From assembly GCF_000828915.1 (NCBI RefSeq), contig NZ_AP014569.1:1364001-1428000 (forward strand): 64,000 bases of DNA, read 5' to 3'. Of the stretch, positions 30,174 through 40,132 are shown one piece after another. Under the pieces are notes generated by a model. That model had not been told where the DNA came from. It saw only the letters and a list, made by a program, of their open reading frames with translations, and did no database searches. The position numbers were made by a program, and so were the translations under genes. Positions within the stretch are counted from its first letter, which is position 1, and each line of letters starts with the position of its first letter. The DNA is from Serpentinimonas maccroryi. Lineage in GTDB: Bacteria > Pseudomonadota > Gammaproteobacteria > Burkholderiales > Burkholderiaceae_C.

Positions 30174-31661
30174 TCAAACCAGCAGCGAAGCGATGGCTTG
30201 GGCGCAAAGGGCCAGCAGCGCGCCCGGGAATAGCCCAAGCACCAGCAGCATCAAGCCATTGACCGAAAGCACCGCGCGCAGCTCGAACGGCGCTGAGATG
30301 GCTGCGGTTTGCGTGGGCACATCGAAATACATCACCTTGACCACGCGCAGGTAGTAGAACGCGCCCACCAGCGACATCAGCACCGCGAACACCGCCGACC
30401 ACAGATAGACGCCGTCGCCAGCGGCCAGTAGCGCTTGCAGCACCGTGAGCTTGGCATAAAAACCCACCAGCGGCGGCACACCAGCCAGCGAGAACATGCC
30501 CGCGGCCATGACACCGGCGTAGAGCGGGCTGCGCTGGTTCAGGCCGGCGAGGTCGTCGATCTCTTCGGACTCGAAACCCTCGCGGCTGAGCAGCAAAATC
30601 ACGCCGAACACCGCCAGCGTGGTGAGCACGTAGGTGACGATGTAGAACATGGCGGCGCTGTAGGCGGTGCTCATGTTGGCCGTGCTGCCGTCGGCGCCGA
30701 CCCCGGCGACAAAGGCCAACAGCAGAAAGCCCACCTGCGCGATGGACGAAAAAGCCAGCATGCGCTTGAGGTTGGTCTGCGCCACCGCCGCCAGGTTGCC
30801 CACCAGCAGCGACAGCACCGCCAGCACCGCCAGCATCTGCTGCCAGTCGAAGGCCAAGGTGGGCATGGCCTCGACCAGCAGGCGCATGACGATCGCAAAC
30901 GCGGCCAGCTTGGGTGCGGAACCGATAAACAGCGTCACCGCCGTGGGGGCGCCGTGATAGACGTCGGGCACCCACATATGGAACGGCACGGCCCCGAGCT
31001 TGAACGCCAGCCCGGCGACCAAGAACACCAGCCCCAGCATCAGCACCTGCGGCTGCGCCACCCCGGCCTCGATGGTCTGCGCCAGCGTGCGGATGTCGAG
31101 CGTGCCGGTGGCGCCGTAAATGAGCGACATGCCATAGAGCAGGAAGCCGCTGGCCAACGCGCCCAGCACGAAGTACTTCATGGCCGCCTCGGTGGCGCGC
31201 AAGTCGTCGCGGCGCAGCGCCACCAACGCAAAGCTAGACAGCGCCAGCAGCTCGAGCCCGAGGTAGATGATGAGCAGGTTGTGGCCCGAGATCATCACGT
31301 ACATGCCCAGCAGCGCGAACAGACCCAAGGTGTAGAGCTCGCCGCCGCGCAGCATGCCGCGCGCACCGGCGTAGGGGCGGGCATAGACCAGCAGCACCAT
31401 CATGGTCAGGGCGGCAAAGCACTTGAGCCAGTTGCCCATCGGGTCGCTCACCACCAAGCCGCCAAAACCGCTGAAGGTCTGGCCGCTGAGCGCTGCCGAA
31501 CCGGTCAGGAAGGCAGCGCCGGCCAGCGTGAGCAGCGTCAGGTAATGCGTGGCGTGGCGCTGCGGCGACTTGAGGAACAGGTCGTAAATGGCGATCACGC
31601 AGACCATGACCAGCAGCAGCAGTTCAGGGGCGATCGCGATCCAGCTCAGACGGTCAATCAT
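30174..31661 (-). CDS. nuoN: NADH-quinone oxidoreductase subunit N
   Basis: 495 residues, antiporter-like proton-pumping membrane subunit with about 14 helices. Family stretches are LIIYLGLELLALSSFALVAL, GALASGFLLYGMSLIYG, FKLGAVPFHMWVPDVYHGAP and LKRMLAFSSIAQVGFLLL. The ATG at 31661 is the normal family start; the frame continues upstream into a palindromic repeat, so upstream starts are not credible. It is the only nuo gene separated from its predecessor by a large gap (201 bases). Confidence 0.97.
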   Translation of the reverse strand: MIDRLSWIAIAPELLLLVMVCVIAIYDLFLKSPQRHATHYLTLLTLAGAAFLTGSAALSGQTFSGFGGLVVSDPMGNWLKCFAALTMMVLLVYARPYAGARGMLRGGELYTLGLFALLGMYVMISGHNLLIIYLGLELLALSSFALVALRRDDLRATEAAMKYFVLGALASGFLLYGMSLIYGATGTLDIRTLAQTIEAGVAQPQVLMLGLVFLVAGLAFKLGAVPFHMWVPDVYHGAPTAVTLFIGSAPKLAAFAIVMRLLVEAMPTLAFDWQQMLAVLAVLSLLVGNLAAVAQTNLKRMLAFSSIAQVGFLLLAFVAGVGADGSTANMSTAYSAAMFYIVTYVLTTLAVFGVILLLSREGFESEEIDDLAGLNQRSPLYAGVMAAGMFSLAGVPPLVGFYAKLTVLQALLAAGDGVYLWSAVFAVLMSLVGAFYYLRVVKVMYFDVPTQTAAISAPFELRAVLSVNGLMLLVLGLFPGALLALCAQAIASLLV

Positions 31662-31711
31662 AGGGATACTCTTTTCAAACCAGTGGGTGTCAGGCGCGTC
31701 AGAGGCTGAGG

Positions 31712-31850
31712 GGCAATGGTGCGTGCCCGAAAGGGCGCGCCAAAGCGCCGCCGGCAAGGCGCAAAGCACAGCCGTAGCCTGCGCTACGGCGCGCATTTGC
31801 AACGCCGCAGACGGTGTTTTGGTGCGTCAAGGCGGGCATGAGTGATTGCC
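31712..31850. repeat. 139-bp imperfect palindrome between nuoM and nuoN
   Basis: The whole segment reads as one large hairpin centred at 31781. The innermost arms GCCGTAGC (31771-31778) and GCTACGGC (31783-31790) pair perfectly around a four-base loop. The outermost arms GGCAAT (31712-31717) and ATTGCC (31845-31850) also match, and the sequence between pairs with scattered mismatches (for example TGCCCG against CGGGCA). It looks like a palindromic repeat element or MITE remnant lodged inside the operon. Confidence 0.8.
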
Positions 31851-31862
31851 TTTCAGCCTCTC

Positions 31863-33338
31863 TTAGGGCAGCTTGGTGACCGAGATGTGCAGCAGCAACT
31901 CGGTCACCGCCGGCATCATCACGTCGGTGAAGGGCTTGGGATAGATGCCCATGAACAGCACCGCCAGCGCCAGCACCGCCAGCACACCGTATTCGCGCGC
32001 GTTGATGTCGAACAGCGCTTTCACGTTGTCGTTGGCGACGGCGCCCAGATAAACACGCTTGAACATCAGCAGCGAATAGGCCGCGCCCAGAATCAGCGCC
32101 GTGGCCGCCCCGAGCCCGATCCAGAAGTTGGCCTGCACCGCGCCCAGAATCACCATCCACTCGCCCACGAAACCGGCGGTGCCGGGCATGCCGGCGTTGG
32201 CCATGGTGAACAGCAGCGCGAAGGCAGCAAACTTGGGCATCGGGTTGATGACGCCGCCGTAGTCGGCGATTTCACGCGAGTGCATGCGGTCGTAGAGCAC
32301 GCCGATGCACAGGAACATCGCCGCCGAGACGAAACCGTGCGCGATCATCTGCACGATGGCACCAGCCAGCGCCAGCTCGTTGAACAGGAAAAAACCCAGC
32401 GTGACAAAACCCATGTGCGCCACCGACGAGTAGGCAACGAGCTTTTTCATGTCCTGCTGCACCAGCGCCACCAGCCCGACGTAGATCACGGCGATGAGCG
32501 AGAGCGCGATCATCAGCCAAGCCAGATCCTGCGAGGCGTCGGGCGTGATCGGCAAGGAAAAGCGCAGAAAACCGTAGGCGCCGAGCTTGAGCATGATCGC
32601 CGCCAGCACCGCCGAACCGGCGGTGGGGGCTTCCACGTGCACGTCGGGCAACCAGGTGTGCACCGGCCACATCGGCACCTTGACGGCAAAGGCCGCCAAG
32701 AAGGCCAAGAACAGCAGCGTCTGCTCGGTGCTAGTCAGCGGCAGCTGGTACCAGTCTTGCAGATCGAAGCTGCCACCCGAGGCGTTGTAGAGGTAGATCA
32801 GCGCCAGCAGCATCAGCAGCGAGCCCAGCAGCGTGTAGAGGAAGAACTTGTAGGCGGCGTAGATGCGGTTCGGGCCGCCCCAGATACCGATGATCAGGTA
32901 CATCGGGATCAGGGTGGCTTCAAAGAACAGGAAGAACAGCAGCGCGTCTTGGGCCGAGAACACGCCGATCATCGCTCCGGACAGGATCAGGAACGCCGCC
33001 ATGTACTGGTGCACGCGCTCGGTGATCGACTCCCAACTCGCCACCACCGCGATGACGGTGGTGAAGGCGGTGAGCAAGATCAGCCAGAGCGAGATGCCAT
33101 CGACCCCGAGGTGGTAGTGGACGTTGAAGCGCTCGATCCAGAGCACTTTTTCGACGAACTGGAAGCCAGCGGCGCCGATTTCAAAGCCGGTGTAGAGCGG
33201 CAGCGTGACCGCCAGCCCGAGCAAGGAGCCCAACAGCGCCAGCCAGCGCACCTGCTGCGCACTAAAGTGCCGCCCCAAGACCAGCAGCGCGACGCCAAAA
33301 AAGATCGGAACCCAAATCGCAAGGCTCAGCAAACCCAT
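31863..33338 (-). CDS. nuoM: NADH-quinone oxidoreductase subunit M
   Basis: 491 residues, antiporter-like proton-pumping subunit of complex I. It carries the catalytic glutamate and lysine regions typical of NuoM (FFLFFEATLIPMYLIIGIWG, AFAVKVPMWPVHTWLPDVHV) and KKLVAYSSVAHMGFVTLG. It follows nuoL by 13 bases. The stop lies only 13 bases from the edge of the 139-bp palindrome. Confidence 0.98.
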   Translation of the reverse strand: MGLLSLAIWVPIFFGVALLVLGRHFSAQQVRWLALLGSLLGLAVTLPLYTGFEIGAAGFQFVEKVLWIERFNVHYHLGVDGISLWLILLTAFTTVIAVVASWESITERVHQYMAAFLILSGAMIGVFSAQDALLFFLFFEATLIPMYLIIGIWGGPNRIYAAYKFFLYTLLGSLLMLLALIYLYNASGGSFDLQDWYQLPLTSTEQTLLFLAFLAAFAVKVPMWPVHTWLPDVHVEAPTAGSAVLAAIMLKLGAYGFLRFSLPITPDASQDLAWLMIALSLIAVIYVGLVALVQQDMKKLVAYSSVAHMGFVTLGFFLFNELALAGAIVQMIAHGFVSAAMFLCIGVLYDRMHSREIADYGGVINPMPKFAAFALLFTMANAGMPGTAGFVGEWMVILGAVQANFWIGLGAATALILGAAYSLLMFKRVYLGAVANDNVKALFDINAREYGVLAVLALAVLFMGIYPKPFTDVMMPAVTELLLHISVTKLP

Positions 33339-33351
33339 GTTGTTATTCTCC

Positions 33352-35370
33352 TCAGCGCCAAACGAAGTAGGTCATGAGCGCGAGCACACCCACGATCATC
33401 ACAAAGGCATAGTGGTAGAGGTAGCCGGTTTGGGCATGACGCACCACCGCCGCCACCCGGCCCACCAGTTTCCAGCTCATGTTGACCACGCCGGCCTCGA
33501 TCACACCGCGGTCACCGCCCTTCCACAGCCCTTGGCCCAGCAGCATGGTGGCGCGCGCGAGCACGTTTTCGTTGAACCAGTCGAGGTAGTACTTGTTTTC
33601 CAGCACCACCACCAGCGGCCGCAGGGTGTGCGCTAAGCGATCGGCCAGCTGGGTGTTGTGCAGGTACAGGTACCAAGCCAGCAGCGCGCCGGCGATGGCC
33701 AGATAGAGCCCGATGGAGCTAAACGCCTTGAGGGCAAAGGCCAGCGGGCCGTGATAGAGGGCAGCGAGTTCGGTCATGGCTGGGTGCAGCGCGTGGTTGA
33801 CGTGCACGGCATCGGCCAGAAAATCACCAAACAGCATCGGGCCGATGGTCAGGTAACCGATCACCACCGAGGGCACCGCCAGCAGCAGCAGCGGCACCGT
33901 CACCACCCAAGGCGACTCGTGCGGTTTTTCGTCGTGGCCGTGGTGGCCATGGTCGTCGTGGTGCGCGTCCGGGTTCAGGTGGTAGCGCTCGGGGCCGTGA
34001 AAGACCATGAAGTAGAGCCTGAACGAGTAGAACGAGGTCACGAACACGCCCGCCAGCAAGGCGTAGTAGGCAAAGGTGGCGGCCGGCAAGGTGCTGAAAT
34101 CGGCTGAGAGCTTGATCGCTTCCTTGGAGTAGTAGCCCGAAAACAGCGGCATCCCGACCAGCGCCAGCGTGCCCAGCAAGGCCGTGATCCAAGTGATGGG
34201 CATGTACTTGCGCAAGCCGCCCATCCAGCGCATGTCTTGGTTGTGGTGCAGGCCCATGATCACCGAGCCCGCAGCCAAGAACAGCAGCGCCTTGAAAAAC
34301 GCGTGCGTCATGAGGTGGAACAGCGCCACCGAGTAGGCCGAAGCGCCCAGCGCCACCGTCATGTAGCCCAGCTGCGACAGGGTGGAATAAGCCACCACGC
34401 GCTTGATGTCGTTTTGCACCATGCCCAAGAACCCCATGAACAGCGCAGTGATGGCGCCGATGATGAGGATGAAGTTGAGCGCGGCGTCCGAGAGCTCGAA
34501 CACCGGCGACATGCGCGCGACCATGAAGATGCCGGCCGTGACCATGGTGGCGGCGTGGATCAGGGCCGAGATCGGGGTCGGGCCTTCCATCGAGTCGGGC
34601 AACCAGACGTGCAGCGGGAACTGGGCCGACTTGCCCATGGCACCGATGAACAGGCAGATGGCGATCACCGTCACCAGCAGGGACTCTTGGCCGAGGATGT
34701 ACCACGGGAACTCGACCGTGGCCAGCTCGGGCAGCTTGGCGAAGATTTCGCTGTAGTTCAGGCTGCCGGTGTAGGCGGCGATGAGCGCGATGCCCAAAAG
34801 GAAGCCAAGGTCGCCCACGCGGTTGACCAGAAAGGCCTTCATGTTGGCAAAGATCGCCGTCGGGCGCTTGTACCAAAAGCCGATCAGCAGGTACGACACC
34901 AGCCCCACCGCTTCCCACGCAAAGAACAGTTGCAGCAGGTTGTTGCTCATGACCAGCATGAGCATCGAGAAGGTAAAGAGCGAGATGTAGGCAAAGAAGC
35001 GGTTGTAGCCTTCGTCTTCCTGCATGTAGCCGATGGTGTAGAGGTGCACCATGAGCGAGACGAAGGTGACCACGACCATCATCATGGCGGTGAGGCCATC
35101 GACCATGAAGCCGATCTCCATCGTCAGCCCGCCGATCACCATCCACTCGTAGATCGAGTCGTTGAAGCGCGCGCCGTCGATCACGTCGAGCAGCACCGAG
35201 ACCGAGAGCAGGAACGAGACCAGCACGCCGAAGATGGCGATGCTGTGGCACAGACGGCGCCCGAACCAGTTGCCGCCCAATCGGGTGCCAAAGATGCCGA
35301 CCAGCACCGCGCCGAGCAACGGCGCCATCGGCACCGCCAGCAGCGTGCTTGCAGAGAGGGTAGTACTCAT
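33352..35370 (-). CDS. nuoL: NADH-quinone oxidoreductase subunit L
   Basis: 672 residues, the distal antiporter-like subunit of complex I with the long lateral helix at its C-terminus. It shows FFAWEAVGLVSYLLIGFWY, FIGAMGKSAQFPLHVWLPDS and GPTPISALIHAATMVTAG. A His/Asp-rich cytoplasmic or periplasmic loop (around residues 470-490, HHDDHGHHGHDEK) interrupts the helices and could bind metal. It follows nuoK by three bases. Confidence 0.98.
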   Translation of the reverse strand: MSTTLSASTLLAVPMAPLLGAVLVGIFGTRLGGNWFGRRLCHSIAIFGVLVSFLLSVSVLLDVIDGARFNDSIYEWMVIGGLTMEIGFMVDGLTAMMMVVVTFVSLMVHLYTIGYMQEDEGYNRFFAYISLFTFSMLMLVMSNNLLQLFFAWEAVGLVSYLLIGFWYKRPTAIFANMKAFLVNRVGDLGFLLGIALIAAYTGSLNYSEIFAKLPELATVEFPWYILGQESLLVTVIAICLFIGAMGKSAQFPLHVWLPDSMEGPTPISALIHAATMVTAGIFMVARMSPVFELSDAALNFILIIGAITALFMGFLGMVQNDIKRVVAYSTLSQLGYMTVALGASAYSVALFHLMTHAFFKALLFLAAGSVIMGLHHNQDMRWMGGLRKYMPITWITALLGTLALVGMPLFSGYYSKEAIKLSADFSTLPAATFAYYALLAGVFVTSFYSFRLYFMVFHGPERYHLNPDAHHDDHGHHGHDEKPHESPWVVTVPLLLLAVPSVVIGYLTIGPMLFGDFLADAVHVNHALHPAMTELAALYHGPLAFALKAFSSIGLYLAIAGALLAWYLYLHNTQLADRLAHTLRPLVVVLENKYYLDWFNENVLARATMLLGQGLWKGGDRGVIEAGVVNMSWKLVGRVAAVVRHAQTGYLYHYAFVMIVGVLALMTYFVWR

Positions 35371-35373
35371 GTG

Positions 35374-35688
35374 TTAGCCCTTGAGCGTGTTGAGCTCATC
35401 GACGCGGATCGACTGGCGGTTGCGGAACAGCAGCACCAAAATCGCAAGGCCGATGGCCGATTCGGCCGCCGCCACCGTGAGGATGAAGAACACGAACACC
35501 TGCCCGTGCAGATCGCCGTGGAAATAGGCGAAGGCGACAAAGTTGATGTTGACCGCCAGCAGCATCAGTTCGATGCACATCAGCAGCACGATCAGGTTGC
35601 GGCGGTTCAGGAAGATCCCCACCACCGAGAGCGCAAACAACAGCGCGCCCAGCGAGAGGAAGTGGCCGATGGTCAGGCTGGTCATCAT
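35374..35688 (-). CDS. nuoK: NADH-quinone oxidoreductase subunit K
   Basis: 104 residues (or 103 from the second ATG), three membrane helices. The conserved buried glutamate pair of the proton path is in [20 protein letters not shown] and [15 protein letters not shown]. The start overlaps the nuoJ stop (35685-35687), indicating coupling. Confidence 0.97.
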   Translation of the reverse strand: MMTSLTIGHFLSLGALLFALSVVGIFLNRRNLIVLLMCIELMLLAVNINFVAFAYFHGDLHGQVFVFFILTVAAAESAIGLAILVLLFRNRQSIRVDELNTLKG

Positions 35689-36338
35689 GGCTGGCCCTCC
35701 TTGGCCTGATCCGCCGGGGCCGGGCCGGGCTTGGGGGTGGGCTGCATGTGCAGCACCTGCAGGCGGTCGCTGGCCTTGACGCGCACCTGCACACCGGGGT
35801 CGATGGCCTTGCTGTCTTTGCGCTCGCGCAGCACCAGCGCGATGGCGGCGATCATGCCGACCAGCAAAATCACGCCCGCGATCTGCACCGGGTACAGGTA
35901 AACGGAGTACAGCAGCAAACCGAGCTCCAGCGTGTTCTCATGCCCCGGCACGTGCATGCCGCGGGTGAGCACCGCCGGATCGACCGTCATCTGGGGGAAG
36001 CCAAACCAGAGCACCACGATCAACTGCACGCTGATCACGGCCCCTAGCAGCGCGGTGATCGGGAAATGGCGCCAAAAGCCCTTGCGCAAGACCTCGGTGT
36101 TGATGTCCATCATCATGACGACGAACAAAAACAGCACCATCACCGCGCCCAGATAGACCAGTACCAGCGTGATGGCCAGAAACTCGGCCTTGAGCAGCAA
36201 AAAGATCGCCGCCGCCTGCGAGAAGGCCAGCATCAGGTACAGCACCGCGTGCACCGCGTTGCGCGCCGTGATGACCTTGAACGCCGCAAACAACAGCAGC
36301 GCCGCAAAGACGTAGAAAAAACCCGCTTGAAAATCCAT
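35685..36338 (-). CDS. nuoJ: NADH-quinone oxidoreductase subunit J
   Basis: 217 residues with five predicted membrane helices and a C-terminal soluble tail rich in Pro/Ala. [19 protein letters not shown] and [20 protein letters not shown] are the family core near the quinone-coupled pi-bulge helix. It lies 29 bases after nuoI in the operon. Confidence 0.97.
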   Translation of the reverse strand: MDFQAGFFYVFAALLLFAAFKVITARNAVHAVLYLMLAFSQAAAIFLLLKAEFLAITLVLVYLGAVMVLFLFVVMMMDINTEVLRKGFWRHFPITALLGAVISVQLIVVLWFGFPQMTVDPAVLTRGMHVPGHENTLELGLLLYSVYLYPVQIAGVILLVGMIAAIALVLRERKDSKAIDPGVQVRVKASDRLQVLHMQPTPKPGPAPADQAKEGQP

Positions 36339-36367
36339 ATCGTGTTCTGCCTGGTTAGCGCTCGGGT

Positions 36368-36877
36368 TCAGCGGTAGGGTGCATCCGCCGCGCGGGCGGC
36401 TGCGATCTCTTTTTCGTAGCGGTCGCCCACCGCCAACAGCATGTCTTTGGTGAAGTACAGGTCGCCGCGTTTTTCGCCGTGGTATTCGAGGATGTGGGTC
36501 TCGACGATGGCATCCACCGGGCAGGCTTCTTCACAAAAACCGCAGAAAATGCATTTGGTCAGGTCAATGTCGTAGCGCGTGGTGCGGCGGGTGCCGTCGG
36601 CGCGCTCGGCGGCTTCGATGGTGATGGCCATGGCCGGGCACACCGCTTCGCACAGCTTGCAGGCGATGCAGCGCTCCTCGCCATCGGGGTAGCGGCGCTG
36701 CGCGTGCAGCCCACGAAAACGCGGCGAAAGCGGGGTTTTTTCTTCCGGGTACTGCAGCGTGACCTTGGGCCTGAAGGCGTAGCGGCCGGTCAGGGCCATG
36801 CCCTTGAACAGCTCGATGAGCAAAAAGCTCTTGAAAAAATCCTTCAGCGAGAAGGGTGCAACGGCGGTGGCAGACAT
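36368..36877 (-). CDS. nuoI: NADH-quinone oxidoreductase subunit I
   Basis: 169 residues, carries iron-sulfur clusters N6a and N6b. The two 4Fe-4S motifs are [16 protein letters not shown] and [16 protein letters not shown]. The N-terminal amphipathic helix ([18 protein letters not shown]) docks to the membrane arm. It follows nuoH by 15 bases. Confidence 0.98.
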   Translation of the reverse strand: MSATAVAPFSLKDFFKSFLLIELFKGMALTGRYAFRPKVTLQYPEEKTPLSPRFRGLHAQRRYPDGEERCIACKLCEAVCPAMAITIEAAERADGTRRTTRYDIDLTKCIFCGFCEEACPVDAIVETHILEYHGEKRGDLYFTKDMLLAVGDRYEKEIAAARAADAPYR

Positions 36878-36892
36878 GCTAGTGCGCTCCTC

Positions 36893-37969
36893 TTAATCCC
36901 AAATGTTCCAAGGCGTCTGCATCCAGACGGCGACCACCACCAACCAGATCAAGGTGACGGGGATGAAAATCTTCCAGCCCAGACGCATGATCTGGTCGTA
37001 GCGGAAACGCGGGAAAGTGGCGCGGATCCAGATGAACAGCGAGACCACGAAGAAGGTCTTGAGCGCCAGCCAGATCCAGCCGGGAATGAAGTCGAGCGCG
37101 GCCACCGGGGCGTCCCAGCCGCCCAAGAACATGAGCACGGCCAGAATTGAGATCAGCCACATGCTGGCGTATTCGGCCAGGAAGAAGATGGCAAAGCGCA
37201 TACCCGAGTACTCGACCATGTGGCCGGCGACGATCTCGGCCTCGCCCTCGACCACGTCGAAGGGGTGCCGGTTGGTCTCGGCCACACCCGAGATCAGGAA
37301 CACGATGAAAATCGGCAGCAGCGGCAACCAGTTCCAAGACAGGAAGTTGAGCCCCATGTCGGCAAACATGCCCGCTTGCTGCGAGGCCACGATCACGCCC
37401 AGCTGCAGGCTGCCGGCGGTCATCACCACCACCAGGAAGCAAAAACCGATGGCGATCTCGTAGCTGACCATCTGCGCCGAGGCGCGCAGCGCGCCCAAGA
37501 AGGCGTATTTGGAATTGGCGGCCCAGCCGGCGATGATCACGCCGTAAACCTCGATCGAGGTGATGGCCAGCAGCAGCAGCAAACCGGCGTTGACGTTGGC
37601 CAGCACCGCTTCGGGGCCGAACGGGATCACCGCCCATGCCGCCAGCGCCGGCATGATGGCCAGCATCGGGGCGATCCAAAACAGCCCCGGGCTGGCGGCG
37701 GTGGGTGTGATCAGCTCTTTGGTGAGCAGCTTGAAGGCGTCGGCGATGGGCTGCAACAAGCCCTGCGGCCCAACGCGGTTCGGGCCCAGCCGCACCTGCA
37801 TGAAGCCGATCAGGCGCCGCTCCCACAGCGTCAGGTAGGCCACGGCAGCCATCAGCGGTGCCACGATGACCATGATCTTGATCAGGGCCCAGATCACCGG
37901 CCAAGCCGCCTGTTGCCACCAAGCGGCTGCGACCAGATTCAGGCCGCCGTAGTAGAGGGCGTCGATCAT
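36893..37969 (-). CDS. nuoH: NADH-quinone oxidoreductase subunit H
   Basis: 358 residues, eight or nine membrane helices, forms the quinone-chamber floor. It shows [20 protein letters not shown] near residue 70, [13 protein letters not shown]-like [20 protein letters not shown] near 245, and [20 protein letters not shown] near the end. The start overlaps the nuoG stop (ATGA). Confidence 0.98.
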   Translation of the reverse strand: MIDALYYGGLNLVAAAWWQQAAWPVIWALIKIMVIVAPLMAAVAYLTLWERRLIGFMQVRLGPNRVGPQGLLQPIADAFKLLTKELITPTAASPGLFWIAPMLAIMPALAAWAVIPFGPEAVLANVNAGLLLLLAITSIEVYGVIIAGWAANSKYAFLGALRASAQMVSYEIAIGFCFLVVVMTAGSLQLGVIVASQQAGMFADMGLNFLSWNWLPLLPIFIVFLISGVAETNRHPFDVVEGEAEIVAGHMVEYSGMRFAIFFLAEYASMWLISILAVLMFLGGWDAPVAALDFIPGWIWLALKTFFVVSLFIWIRATFPRFRYDQIMRLGWKIFIPVTLIWLVVVAVWMQTPWNIWD

Positions 37970-40119
37970 GCGCGGTCTCCGGTCTGGTTGGCACGGGCGG
38001 CAGCCAAGGCTGCGCGCGCGTCGGCGGTGTGCTGCAGCGCCGGCGAGCGGCGCACGAGGGCATCGAGTTGGTAGATCGAGGCCACGCAGGGCGTGGCGCT
38101 GCCCAGCGTGAGGTCGATGGCGGCTTGGCTGCGGTTGTCGAGCCGCGCGGCGGGCACAAACTGGCCGCTGGCCACGCCGGGCAGCGCTTGCGCCAGCACG
38201 GCTTGCGAGCTTTCGGCCTCAAAACCCGGCAGGCCGAGCAGTTGGCCCAGCACGCGCAGCACCTTCCAAGCCGGGCGCGCTTCGCCCAGCGGCCGCACCA
38301 CAGCGTGGAAGCTCTGCAAGCGCCCTTCGGCATTGACGTAGCTGCCCGAGGTCTCGCTGAACGGGGCGATGGGCAGCAGCACGTCGCAGTGCTCGAGGTT
38401 GGCTTTGAAGGGACTCAAGGACACGACCATCTGCGCCTGCGCCAGCCCTTTGCCGCAGACGGCGGTGTCGAGCCCGACTTCGGCGTTGAGCAACAGCACC
38501 GCCTTGGCGGCACCGCTCAAAATCTGCGTGGCGTTGAGGCCACCGGCACCGGGCAGCGCCTGCACCAGCTGCGCGCCCACGGTGTTGGCGGCCTCGGTCA
38601 GGTAGCCCCAGTGCGCGCCGGTGCGCTCTGCGATCCACTGCGCCAGCGCCAGCAGGCTGGGGGCTTGCTCGTGGTGCGCGGCGGCGTTGCCCAGCAGCAG
38701 CGCCTTGCGCTCGCCGCCCAACAGCGAGGCGGCGATGGCGCGTGCGGCGGCGCTCACCGGCTCGGAGCTTGCGCATGGCGCTTCGATGCCCTGCGCCTGC
38801 GCCACGGCAGCGGCGATGCCCGCCAGTTCGAGCGCCCAGCGGCCGGGTTCGGCCTGCAATGTGTGCGCAAGCGGCAGCGCCCAGTCGGGGGCTTCGGCCA
38901 CCAAGGCGCTCACTTGGGCGCCACGGCGCTGGGCTTGGCGGATGCGCTGCGCGAACAGCGGGTGGTCTTTGCGCAGGTTCGAACCCACCACCAGCACGCG
39001 CTCGAGCGTGGACAGCTCGGCGATCGGCAGCCCCAGCCAGCGCGCCTCGCCCGCTGGGGCGGCGTGGTCGTAGCAGGCGGCGCGCAAGCGCGTGTCGATG
39101 CTGCTGCTGCCCAGGCCGCGCAGCAGGCTGGTGGCCAAGTGCAGCTCTTCCACCGTGCAGTGCGGGCTGGCGACGGCGGCCAGGGCGGCGGCGCCGTGAT
39201 CGGCCTTGATCTGCTGCAAGCCGTTGGCCACGTATTCGAGTGCGGTCTGCCAATCGACCGTGCGCCACTGGCCGCCCTGCTTGAGCATGGGTTCGGTCAG
39301 GCGCTCGTCGCTGTTGAGGGCTTCGTAGCTGAAGCGGTCACGGTCGGCGAGCCAGCATTCGTTGACGGCTTCGTTCTCGAAGGGCACGACGCGCAGCACG
39401 CGGTGGTTTTTGACCTGCACGATCAGGTTGGCGCCGGTGGAGTCGTGCGGGCTGATGCTCTTGCGCCGCGACAGCTCCCAGGTGCGCGCCTGGTAGCGGA
39501 AAGGTTTGCTGGTGAGCGCGCCCACCGGGCAGATGTCGATCATGTTGCCCGAGAGCTCGGAATCCACCGTCTGGCCAACGAAGGTTTCGATCTCGGCGTG
39601 CTCGCCGCGGTGGCTCATGCCGAGCTCCATCTGGCCCGCGATCTCTTGCCCAAAGCGCACGCAGCGGGTGCAGTGGATGCAGCGGCTCATCTCCTCCATG
39701 GAAATCAGCGGCCCGACTTCTTTGTGATGCACCACGCGCTTTTCTTCTTGGTAGCGCGACTTGCCGGCACCGTAGCCCACGGCGAGGTCTTGCAGCTGGC
39801 ACTCGCCGCCTTGGTCGCAGATCGGGCAATCCAGCGGGTGGTTGATGAGCAAAAACTCCATCACCGACTGCTGCGCCTTGATCGCCTTCTCGCTCTGGGT
39901 GCGCACGATCATCCCCTGCGTCACCGGAGTGGCGCAAGCTGGCATGGGCTTGGGTGCTTTTTCCACTTCCACCAAGCACATGCGGCAGTTGGCCGCAATC
40001 GAGAGCTTTTTGTGGTAGCAAAAATGCGGGATGGTTTGGCCCACCTTCTCTGCCGCATGCATGATCATGCTGCCCGGAGGAACCTGCACCTTTTTGCCGT
40101 CGAGTTCGATTTCTAACAT
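37966..40119 (-). CDS. nuoG: NADH-quinone oxidoreductase subunit G
   Basis: 717 residues. The N-terminal 2Fe-2S ferredoxin domain ([15 protein letters not shown]) is followed by the His-containing 4Fe-4S motif region ([15 protein letters not shown]) and the third cluster ([15 protein letters not shown]). After these comes a molybdopterin-oxidoreductase-like domain without cofactor. An ATG at 40119 opens [16 protein letters not shown], the family start; an earlier in-frame ATG is a shadow. It follows nuoF by 13 bases. Confidence 0.98.
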   Translation of the reverse strand: MLEIELDGKKVQVPPGSMIMHAAEKVGQTIPHFCYHKKLSIAANCRMCLVEVEKAPKPMPACATPVTQGMIVRTQSEKAIKAQQSVMEFLLINHPLDCPICDQGGECQLQDLAVGYGAGKSRYQEEKRVVHHKEVGPLISMEEMSRCIHCTRCVRFGQEIAGQMELGMSHRGEHAEIETFVGQTVDSELSGNMIDICPVGALTSKPFRYQARTWELSRRKSISPHDSTGANLIVQVKNHRVLRVVPFENEAVNECWLADRDRFSYEALNSDERLTEPMLKQGGQWRTVDWQTALEYVANGLQQIKADHGAAALAAVASPHCTVEELHLATSLLRGLGSSSIDTRLRAACYDHAAPAGEARWLGLPIAELSTLERVLVVGSNLRKDHPLFAQRIRQAQRRGAQVSALVAEAPDWALPLAHTLQAEPGRWALELAGIAAAVAQAQGIEAPCASSEPVSAAARAIAASLLGGERKALLLGNAAAHHEQAPSLLALAQWIAERTGAHWGYLTEAANTVGAQLVQALPGAGGLNATQILSGAAKAVLLLNAEVGLDTAVCGKGLAQAQMVVSLSPFKANLEHCDVLLPIAPFSETSGSYVNAEGRLQSFHAVVRPLGEARPAWKVLRVLGQLLGLPGFEAESSQAVLAQALPGVASGQFVPAARLDNRSQAAIDLTLGSATPCVASIYQLDALVRRSPALQHTADARAALAAARANQTGDRA

Positions 40120-40132
40120 AGCGCTTTGCTTC

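Noticed and set aside
33658-35709. Long plus-strand frames opposite nuoL and nuoK, rich in His, Gln and Arg
   Set aside because: Complementary shadows of hydrophobic membrane genes; their composition reflects reversed Leu/Val/Ala codons.
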